The notes beneath the pieces were generated by a model that was not told where the DNA came from, made no database searches, and was given only the letters and a program-made list of their open reading frames with translations. A stretch of 22,827 nt of DNA from Planctomycetaceae bacterium (GTDB taxonomy: Bacteria > Planctomycetota > Planctomycetia > Pirellulales > Pirellulaceae), in assembly GCA_002708345.1 (NCBI GenBank), contig PANG01000098.1, forward strand, positions 1-22,827, written 5' to 3'. Positions 16,243-22,827 of this stretch are shown here, one piece after another (the first letter of the stretch is position 1; every line of letters begins with the position of its first letter). A program made the translations under genes and the position numbers.

Positions 16243-17700
16243 ATGAGGACTCTCTTGTCTCAGAAATCGAACCAGTTCGAGCAGACGCTCGCTGATGCCA
16301 CACGTCGTGATTTTCTGACGTCCAGTGCCAGCGGGCTGGGTGGCCTGGCCCTGTCGGCCCACCTGGCCAGTGAACTGGTCGCCGGGGAGAAGGGAGCTTC
16401 GCGGATCGATCCGCTGGCTCCCAGGTCGGCACACCTCAGGGCCAAGGCCAAGGCCTGCATCTTCATTTACCTGGCCGGTGCACCGAGTCACCTGGAACTT
16501 TACAGCCCCAAGCCGAAGCTCAAGCAGTTCAACGGGCAACAGCTGCCCGATTCGCTGACCAAGGGCATCCGCTTCGCGTTCATCAACAAGAACGCGAAAT
16601 TGATGGCCTCGAAGCGACCGTACAAGCAGTACGGCGAATGCGGCATGTGGTTCACCGACCGCCTGCCTCACGTTTCCCAACATGCCGACGACATCTGCAT
16701 GATCCAGACCATGCATTCGGAGGCCTTCAACCACCACCCGGCACAGATGTTGATGTGCTGTGGCCAGCAGAAGTTCGGCCTGCCGAGCATGGGAGCGTGG
16801 TTGAATTACGGACTGGGGGCCCCTTCGAAAAACCTTCCCGGTTACATCGTGTTGGCCGCCGGTCCGGCCGCCCGGGGCGGCGCAACGCTCTATTCCAGTG
16901 GATTCCTGCCCTCGACGGTTGCCGGAGTCCTTTTCCGCTCCAAGGGGGAGCCTGTCCTGAATCTCAATAATCCCAAGGGGCTGACCTCAGCCGCTCAGCG
17001 GATTTCTCTTGATGCCCTGAAAGACCTCAACAAAAGACGCTTTGGGGCCTTGGGTGACCAGGAGATCAACAGCAGGATTTCGGCTTACGAGCTGGCTTTC
17101 CGCATGCAGACGGCGGCACCGGACCTGATCGATCTCTCCGATGAGACCAAGCAGACTCTCGAGAGTTACGGGGTGCAGCGAAAAGGGGTGCCGGGAGATT
17201 TCTCGAGAAACTGCCTGCTCGCCCGCCGAATGGTCGAACGTGGCGTGCGGTTCATCAACATCTTTCACGGTGGCTGGGATGCCCATGGTGGGCTGGAAGG
17301 CAACGTGGCCAGCAACTGCAATGTTGTTGACCAACCGGTGGGAGCCCTGTTGGCCGATCTGAAGCAACGAGGCATGCTCGATTCGACCCTGGTCGTATGG
17401 GGCACGGAGTTCGGACGAACACCCTTGGTACAAGGCAAGGACGGCCGAGACCATCACCCGCATGCTTTCCCGATCTGGATGGCCGGTGGAGGCGCCCGCG
17501 GTGGCTACACTCACGGCCGCACCGATGACCTGGGATGGTCGATCCAGGAAAACCCCGTGCACATCAACGATTTCCAGGCGACCTTGATGCGGCTGTTTGG
17601 AATCGACGACAAGAAGTTGATCCACCGTTTCAAGGGACTCGATTTTCGCCTGACCGGTGTGGGGGAGAGCGGACACGTGGTCAACGAGTTGATTGGCTGA
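16243..17700 (+). CDS. DUF1501 family protein, Tat-exported (operon copy)
   Basis: The protein has 485 residues, starting at ATG 16243. It has a textbook twin-arginine signal at residues 20-45 (TRRDFLTSSASGLGGLALSA). DUF1501 blocks: FIYLAGAPSHLELYSPKP (74-91), the MHSEAFNHHPAQ block (157-168), FHGGWDAHGGLEGN (341-354), GTEFGRTP (387-394) and GRDHHPHAFPIWMAGGG (401-417). It belongs to the subtype that regularly accompanies PSCyt1-DUF1549-DUF1553 proteins, and here starts seven bases after one. Tat export means it folds in the cytoplasm and joins its Sec-exported partner outside; a working complex is inferred only from this conserved pairing. It differs clearly from the two solo copies at 1074 and 6671, which are of other subtypes, so the three are not recent duplicates. 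Confidence 0.9.
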   Translation: MRTLLSQKSNQFEQTLADATRRDFLTSSASGLGGLALSAHLASELVAGEKGASRIDPLAPRSAHLRAKAKACIFIYLAGAPSHLELYSPKPKLKQFNGQQLPDSLTKGIRFAFINKNAKLMASKRPYKQYGECGMWFTDRLPHVSQHADDICMIQTMHSEAFNHHPAQMLMCCGQQKFGLPSMGAWLNYGLGAPSKNLPGYIVLAAGPAARGGATLYSSGFLPSTVAGVLFRSKGEPVLNLNNPKGLTSAAQRISLDALKDLNKRRFGALGDQEINSRISAYELAFRMQTAAPDLIDLSDETKQTLESYGVQRKGVPGDFSRNCLLARRMVERGVRFINIFHGGWDAHGGLEGNVASNCNVVDQPVGALLADLKQRGMLDSTLVVWGTEFGRTPLVQGKDGRDHHPHAFPIWMAGGGARGGYTHGRTDDLGWSIQENPVHINDFQATLMRLFGIDDKKLIHRFKGLDFRLTGVGESGHVVNELIG

Positions 17701-17740
17701 AATGGCAGCTGCGACGTTTCCATTTTTGTGGATGTTCCTG

Positions 17741-18967
17741 ATGCGGATCGGACGACTTTCCTGGCTGGCCCTGCTGAGCGTGGCCCTGTGGGGGGGCGTG
17801 CCCAAAGCCACGTTGGCGGCCGAGGTCGAATCGGCCCGAGAGATCGTGTCTCGCCTGGTTTCCGCCTCGCGAATTTACGACAAGCGGCAGATGCGTACGG
17901 CCTCGGATCGATTGGTGAAGATCGGGGCAGCGGCTGTGCCGGGATTGATGTCGGTTCTTGACGATGTCGACGACAACGTCCGCTGGCAGGCGATCGCGGC
18001 CCTGGGCCGAATCGGCCGTCCGGCGGCAACCGTTTCGATTTCCGAGATGACAGACGCCTGCGCGGACCTGGATGCCGATGTTCGTGGAGCAGCGGCAGTG
18101 GCCCTGGGGCGAATGCGAGTGAAACGGGTGGCTGCGGTACGGGCTGTCGGATTGCTGAGACGGGATGAACAACCGATGGTCCGCGCGGATGCGTGGTGGG
18201 CGTGGTGGCGGGTGACCGGTGACAGAAAGGCGATCTCTGAACTCGTAGAACTGCTGTCGTCCAAGGACTGGTTGGCCAGCAGCCACGCTTCGCAACACCT
18301 GTCGACTGTCGGGTCTCCGGCTGTGAAGTTGCTGGCCGAGAAAATGATCGCCGGGCCACCCCGGGACCGTCGACAAGTGGCCGAGACACTTCGGCGGATG
18401 GGGCCACGGGCGGTGACGGCGATCCCGGGGCTCTTGGGTGTGCTGGATGGGGAAGATCGGCATGTCGCCGCGGCGGCTGCCAGGGTGCTGGGGGCGCAGG
18501 GGGCGGCCGCAGTCAATGGCTTGCGAGAACGTCTTGATGCCTCACAACCACACACTCGAAGTTTGGTCGTGGTGGCATTGGGCGAAATCGGCGCACCCGC
18601 GTCATCGGCAGCCGGCAAGTTGGCGAGACGATTGGAGTCCGTTGATGGCCGGGACCTGCTGCAACTGGTCACGGCCCTGGGCCGGATCGGTTCGAAGGCA
18701 ACGGCCGCTGTTCCCGGCCTGGTGGCGATTCTGAAACACAGCCATCGCGACACGCGAGGGGCCGCTTGTGAGGCCCTGGGACGTATCGGGTCGGCGACGC
18801 ATGGTGCGACCGAGGCATTGGCAGCGGTTGCCGAGAGAGATCCGGCTGATTTTGTCCGTCGTGCGGCCCGACGGGCCAATGCGGAGATCACCAGGCAGCG
18901 GGCTGACCAGGTTGATGCAAAACTGAATCCGGAAACCAGGCCGGTCCCGGATGACCTACGAGAGTGA
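17741..18967 (+). CDS. secreted HEAT-repeat protein
   Basis: Start ATG 17741 gives 408 residues and a clean signal peptide (MRIGRLSWLALLSVALWGGV, cleavage near LAA-EVE). ATG 17702 and 17732 and TTG 17693 are in-frame alternatives with weaker signal shape; none has a clear ribosome site. The mature part is a row of about eight to nine HEAT-like helical pairs of about 35-40 residues, with recurring 'A..ALGRIG..A' turns (for example AIAALGRIGRPA, AAVALGRM, VVALGEIGAPA, VTALGRIGSKA, EALGRIGSA). HEAT solenoids bind other proteins. Its place between a DUF1501 gene and a second cytochrome-type gene in one operon suggests a scaffold for these exported proteins, which is inference. The last 40 residues are charged and lie outside the repeats. 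The gene ends seven bases before the next likely start. Confidence 0.85.
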   Translation: MRIGRLSWLALLSVALWGGVPKATLAAEVESAREIVSRLVSASRIYDKRQMRTASDRLVKIGAAAVPGLMSVLDDVDDNVRWQAIAALGRIGRPAATVSISEMTDACADLDADVRGAAAVALGRMRVKRVAAVRAVGLLRRDEQPMVRADAWWAWWRVTGDRKAISELVELLSSKDWLASSHASQHLSTVGSPAVKLLAEKMIAGPPRDRRQVAETLRRMGPRAVTAIPGLLGVLDGEDRHVAAAAARVLGAQGAAAVNGLRERLDASQPHTRSLVVVALGEIGAPASSAAGKLARRLESVDGRDLLQLVTALGRIGSKATAAVPGLVAILKHSHRDTRGAACEALGRIGSATHGATEALAAVAERDPADFVRRAARRANAEITRQRADQVDAKLNPETRPVPDDLRE

Positions 18968-18974
18968 AAAACCA

Positions 18975-20984
18975 ATGCTGACGACTTTGTGTGCGGGACG
19001 ACTCTGGGGCTCGGTGGCCGTTCTGGCTGTCGTTTGGTCTCCGCTGTTGGAGGCGGCAGAGCCCAATGCTACGGTCGATTTTTCCCGTGAGATTCTGCCG
19101 ATTCTCTCGGACAAGTGCTTCGTCTGCCATGGCCCGGCCGGGGAAGCCAAGGATGTGTTGAGGCTGGATTCGTTTGCGGCGGCGACGGAACCGCACGAGG
19201 GACGTCGAGCGATTGATCCGAAAGTTCCCGGGAAGAGCCAGATCCTGGTGCGGATCCATTCTGCCGAGGAACCGATGCCACCTGCGGATGCTGATAAACA
19301 GCTGACCGCTGTCGAGAGAGAGTTGCTGGATCGATGGGTACGCCAGGGTGGCACCTACGCCTCGCACTGGTCCTTTGTGCGGCCAAAGAAAATCGATCCG
19401 GATGTTCGCCGAAAGGGACAGCACATCATTGATGACTTCATCGCCTCGGGATTCAGTCGTCGTGGGATTGGGTTCTCGCCCGAGGCCAATCGTCGGACGC
19501 TGGCCCGTCGTGCTTCGCTGGTATTGACCGGACTGCCTCCAGATCCGAAGCCACTGGCCGAATTTCTTGCCGATCGTCGGCCCGACGCCTACGGCCGGTT
19601 CGTTGACCGATTGCTGAAACATCCGCGGTATGGAGAACATCAGGCAAGGTACTGGCTGGACGCGGTGCGGTACGGCGACACGCACGGATTGCACCTGGAT
19701 AACCGGCGAGCCATTTTTCCCTTCCGCGACTGGGTCGTGATGGCGCTGAACCGCAATCTGCGGCTCGACAAGTTCATCACCTGGCAGCTGGCGGGTGACC
19801 TGCTGAAGGATCCGACTCTCGAACAACTGGTGGCGACGGGATTCGTGAGGATGAATCCGTCGACGGCCGAGGGAGGGGCGATCCCGGCCGAATTCCAGGC
19901 CAAGAACAACTTCGATCGGGTAGAAACGCTGGGGACGGTGTTTTTGGGGATGTCGCTGACATGCGCAAGATGTCACACACACAAGTACGACCCGATTCCG
20001 CAGAGGGAGTATTACCGCCTGCTGGCGTTCTTTAACAGCACCGCCGAGGCGTCGATGGATGGGAACAAGTACGAGTACGGACCGGTGATTCGTGCCCCGG
20101 GAAGCTTGATGGCCTGGCGGGCCTGGGACGATTTGCACGTCATGCGGAAGGATCTTCTGGCGCGAAGTGACAAGCAATTGAAATCCTTGAAATCGGCAAC
20201 TCCCGAATACCGAAAGGCCTGGACTGCGGCCAAGCCCGCAGATCGGTTGGTCCGAGTGGCCGATACCAAGGGGCCGTTCGACAAGCTTGAACTCCACAAG
20301 CAGGCGGTTGAACTGGTCAAGCGGATCGCCGAGGTCCGAAAGGCATTCACCTCCACCCTGGTAGCCCGTGACCTGCCCAAGCCGCGGGCCACGAAGGTCC
20401 TGGAACGGGGCGAATACAACCGTCCCCAGGGCGACGTGCTCGAGCCGGGGATCCTGACCGCGATGGGGGCATTCCCCGAGGGGGCTCCTCGAAATCGGCT
20501 GGGCCTGGCTCGTTGGCTGACCTCCCGGGCTCACCCGCTGACGGCTCGCGTGCTGGTCAATCGCATCTGGCAACGCACATTCGGCGATGGGTTGGTGCGG
20601 ACGCCCGAGGACTTCGGGCTCCAGGGACAACAGCCGACACACCCCCGCTTGCTCGACTGGCTCGCCGTCGAGTTACATGACAGCGGGTGGGACCTGAAAC
20701 ACATGCTGCGATTGATGGTCACCAGCCGGACGTTTCGTCAGAGTTCGGCGTGGCGTGAGGGAATAGAGGATCCGGAAAACCGCCTGATTGCCCGTGGACC
20801 CAGTCATCGGTTAGACGCCGAGGTCATCCGGGACGTGGGACTCTGGGCCAGCGGGCTACTGGTTTCACAGGCCGGCGGCGAAGGGGCCAAGCCGTACCAG
20901 CCCGGGGGACTGTGGTCGGCCCTGATGCATCCGGCCAGTAACACCAAGCTTTACGTCGCGGACAAGGGGGCGAGACTCTATCAC
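18975..20984 (+). CDS. PSCyt1-DUF1549-DUF1553 protein, truncated at the sequence junction
   Basis: Start ATG 18975 (seven bases after the HEAT gene's stop, GAGAG about 10 bases upstream) is preferred over ATG 18951, which would overlap that gene. A Sec signal (1-28) leads to PSCyt1 with CFVCH at 48-52 and [13 protein letters not shown], then DUF1549 (about 150-355) with [20 protein letters not shown] (second CxxCH, 330-334), then DUF1553 (from about 505) with [20 protein letters not shown] and [20 protein letters not shown]. The protein lacks the long middle domain of the copy at 12690. It breaks off after [18 protein letters not shown] near base 20984. In relatives this point is followed by 'slYtFwkRt' and some 150-250 more residues with a NTPLQALvLLN block; here four foreign codons and a stop at 21000-21002 follow. 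It is a full gene upstream of an artificial or recombinant end. Confidence 0.85.
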
Positions 20985-20992
20985 CGAAATAA
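20983..20992. other. junction between GC-rich planctomycete DNA and AT-richer foreign DNA
   Basis: The plus-strand DUF1553 domain is recognisable up to about 20984 and the minus-strand partner protein is recognisable down to codon 20983-20985 ([10 protein letters not shown]). Both lose all family similarity beyond this point, and base composition switches within one line of sequence. The breakpoint can be placed only to about ten bases. No terminal repeats, tRNA or integrase are seen. Confidence 0.85.
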
Positions 20993-21969
20993 GGCGCCCT
21001 AATCACGCGCACCATACTCCCAGCACTGATTCCAGAAGCTGTATCTTTTTCTGATTTGGATCCCATGGCATCTTCTCCGGTTAAAGGAATCACTATTTCT
21101 GGTCTGATTACACCGGCACGGATTTGTGTCGATCCATTTACTGAAGTGAATTTTCCATTGTGTTGTTGCAGTAGTTCAAAAGATCGCTTCCCCATGGGAA
21201 TTCGTCCATATCCTTCGGTAAGAATCAATGATGTACCCAGATCTTCTGATCCGGTTATTGCCACACCCAAAACATAACCAAGTACGTCTTGTAGATCATG
21301 GTAATTGAATCCTCCGACAACTACAGCTGCAGCACCAACACTAATCGCTTTCTTGTAGGCTTCCAGACTGACGAATGAACCGCCCACGATTACTGCACCT
21401 TTTACGTCGTCTGAAATCATTTCCGGTGTGAGTTCATCTTCCCTATTATCAACCAATACCCGTAATTCACCACGATTTTCTCCGCCCATACCAAAAATTC
21501 CCTGAATAAATACTGCATTTGCGGTAACAACAACACCTTCTTCTTCCAAAACAGAGGCTACTTTGCCATTCATATAGGCATCAATTTCTACAGGTATTGG
21601 TGTTTCTCTTAGGACTACCTGCCCAGTAATATCAGATATTGATTCCAGCACACCGTCAACCGGTGAAGCAGCGCTTGATTTAAAAAAACCAAATAACCCT
21701 TTTGTTTCTGCTAGTAATTCCCCTTCTTTAATTTCAGAACCAATATCCACCAGCATCACATCAGCTATGTCCTGAGCGTCAATATTTAATAGATTCGCAA
21801 TGTTCACCATCTGAACATTACCAGGCAAATGTGTCCTGGCTACAATATCGTCTGGCGCAACTTTTTTTCCTTCTTCAACAAGCACATCCCCCTTAAGGGG
21901 CAATCGCCGTTCTTTATCTACGGTTGTTTTTTGTAATACTTTTAATCCTGGAGTGTAGGAATGTGCCAT
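20983..21969 (-). CDS. conserved GlmL-partner protein with barrel-sandwich-like segments (3' truncated)
   Basis: The first 329 residues are read from ATG 21969; TTG 21975, which would overlap the glmL stop by four bases and has GGAAAG six bases upstream, is a fair alternative. Residues 24-50 (LPLKGDVLVEEGKKVAPDDI) and 70-110 (VDIGSEIKEGELLAETKG then a SPVDGVLESIS turn) look like two barrel-sandwich or RnfC/lipoyl-like halves, but there is no MKM-type lysine for biotin or lipoate. Next come IQGIFGMGGENRGELRV (155-171), a Gly-rich alpha/beta region (GAVIVGGSFVSLEAYKKA, AAAVVVGGFNYHD) and a C-terminal [10 protein letters not shown], a KOW-like opening that is cut by the junction. From memory, proteins of this kind sit beside glmL-family genes in several phyla and are annotated hypothetical; this is recall, not a search. 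The function is unknown; a role with a B12 mutase accessory factor is inferred from position. Confidence 0.7.
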
Positions 21970-21971
21970 GA

Positions 21972-22827
21972 TCAAGCAGCACTTTCCAGTGGATATTCGT
22001 TCAAAGCATTACTCCAGACAGTAAGGTTTTCAATTCGCTTATCTTTTTCAACGGGTAAATTAAATGGACGTCCACGACCATCGAATACCAGCCCAACAAC
22101 ACCGCCGTATATTGTAGTGGATATCTCTTCACTTTTACCAGCGCCAATATCAAACCCTTTGGCTGGCCGTAACGTAGCTTTAATCGCCTCATAATCAGCT
22201 GCCATGGCTAATAGTTCACCCTGATGAAGTTCTACCTGTTGATTTGATCCATCAGACATAGTTAATTCCGCCGTTAACATTAATGTGCCAGGTTTTGCAT
22301 TTCCAACTGGTGCTATGCAAGTACCCAAACGAATTAGGCAATCATTATTAAAAACTTCTAGCGCAGCTTTTCGGGAATTCTCAGCAAGTTCTTTCTGATT
22401 GATATTTGCCAAAACACCAAGTTGAGGCATCATAAAGATTGAGTCAACAGCTAACTGTGTTATCCCTTCCGGCAGGAATGCATCAATCAACATTCGGGTA
22501 GATTGTTCTCTGCGTGGTGCATGCGATAAAACACCGCCTGACCCCACGAGTAAATCAAGATCCATCATATCTACAAGGGATAAACCAGAATCAGATTGTT
22601 CAAATGCGTCTGAGATTGTACGCTCTTTCTGTACACCTTTGAGGTTTACGGCAAAGGATTTATGCTGGATAAAAGATAACCGTAATGCTTCTCTGGCAAT
22701 AGCTTGTTCAATTTTTAATTCTTCCATGGATTGCGGTACGGTAGTAGGTCGAATCATTTTATTACCAATACGGTTGGTTAATTCTTTTTCATCGATTTCA
22801 AATGGTACCCAGCGTAAGACATTTTCA
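21972..22827 (-). CDS. GlmL/MutL-family protein, C-terminal part (5' partial)
   Basis: The frame is open to the window edge and reads 284 residues before its stop at 21972-21974; the in-frame ATG at 22757 is internal, since the preceding codons continue the family sequence (RWVPFEIDEKEL, then NRIGNKMIRPTT). The signature GSGGVLSHAPRR (22509-22544) and the following DAFLPEGITQLAVDSIFMMP block, then LGTCIAPVGNAKPGTLML, match the glutamate mutase L (GlmL/MutL) family. These ASKHA-type proteins are accessory or reactivating factors for adenosylcobalamin-dependent aminomutases and carbon-skeleton mutases such as glutamate or ornithine mutase. No mutase subunit is visible within the window. It is two bases (or overlaps by four, with the TTG start) from the partner gene, so the two are translated together. 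Codon use and composition are unlike the first 21 kb. Confidence 0.82.
   Translation of the reverse strand, partial: ENVLRWVPFEIDEKELTNRIGNKMIRPTTVPQSMEELKIEQAIAREALRLSFIQHKSFAVNLKGVQKERTISDAFEQSDSGLSLVDMMDLDLLVGSGGVLSHAPRREQSTRMLIDAFLPEGITQLAVDSIFMMPQLGVLANINQKELAENSRKAALEVFNNDCLIRLGTCIAPVGNAKPGTLMLTAELTMSDGSNQQVELHQGELLAMAADYEAIKATLRPAKGFDIGAGKSEEISTTIYGGVVGLVFDGRGRPFNLPVEKDKRIENLTVWSNALNEYPLESAA

Noticed and set aside
18888..20642. A 584-codon open frame on the minus strand
   Set aside because: It lies opposite the DUF1549/DUF1553 and HEAT genes, its protein has no recognisable domain and is full of Arg, Gln and Pro; long antisense frames are expected in GC-rich DNA.
20824..20982. Continuation of the GlmL-partner frame for 52 codons past the junction
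   Set aside because: The residues beyond APYFG are antisense readings of the DUF1553 gene and not part of either real protein.
22757..22757. ATG at 22757 as the start of a short GlmL-like gene
   Set aside because: The codons before it continue without a stop to the window edge and keep the family sequence, so this methionine is internal.
20983..22827. A genomic island or transposon insertion into the planctomycete genome
   Set aside because: No integrase, transposase, terminal repeat or target duplication is visible, and the foreign genes are housekeeping-like and cut off at the edge; a misjoin explains this more simply, though it is not excluded.

Overview
The window is made of two unrelated pieces. 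Positions 1 to about 20,983 are GC-rich DNA (a sampled line, 20641-20700, has 38 G+C in 60 bases). Its gene families are the hallmark set of Planctomycetes: three Tat-exported DUF1501 proteins, two PSCyt1-DUF1549-DUF1553 proteins with c-type haem motifs, a DUF1111 di-haem oxidoreductase, secreted hydrolases and a HEAT-repeat protein. From about 20,983 to the end the DNA is much richer in A+T (line 21661-21720 has 22 G+C in 60) and carries two genes of a different style: the C-terminal part of a GlmL/MutL-family protein and a conserved partner protein. Both genes that meet at the junction are broken there in mid-domain, which suggests an assembly chimera, or less likely a real recombination point.

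Layout. 1-1061: 3' part of a TAXI-type solute-binding protein with a C-terminal membrane anchor (+). 1074-2468: DUF1501 protein (-). 2621-3772: secreted five-bladed beta-propeller, glycosidase-like (+). 3777-4556 and 4614-6533: class II aldolase/adducin-like protein and DUF1111 di-haem protein, both (-), probably one transcription unit with the di-haem gene first. 6671-8227: second DUF1501 protein (+). 8321-9010: TVP38/TMEM64 membrane protein (+). 9061-10539: secreted alpha/beta hydrolase resembling the PhoPQ-activated family (-). 10821-12578: CocE/NonD hydrolase (+). 12690 to the junction: a tight four-gene operon (+) of a large PSCyt1-DUF1549-DUF1553 protein, a DUF1501 protein, a HEAT-repeat protein and a second, truncated PSCyt1-DUF1549-DUF1553 protein. 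20983-21969 and 21972-22827: the foreign pair (-), glmL being upstream and open at the window edge.

How the genes may work together. Apart from the TVP38 and class II aldolase proteins, the planctomycete genes encode mostly exported or anchored proteins: Sec or Tat signals, haem proteins and hydrolases. This fits a periplasmic or surface programme for breaking down complex organic matter, but no substrate can be named. The cytochrome-DUF1549-DUF1553 plus DUF1501 pairing is a recurrent planctomycete module of unknown biochemistry. In the foreign piece, GlmL-family proteins are known as accessory or reactivating factors of B12-dependent mutases, and the adjacent partner protein has two barrel-sandwich-like segments.

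There is no gene-free stretch above 300 bases. I saw no tRNA, rRNA, CRISPR array, insertion sequence or convincing terminator.
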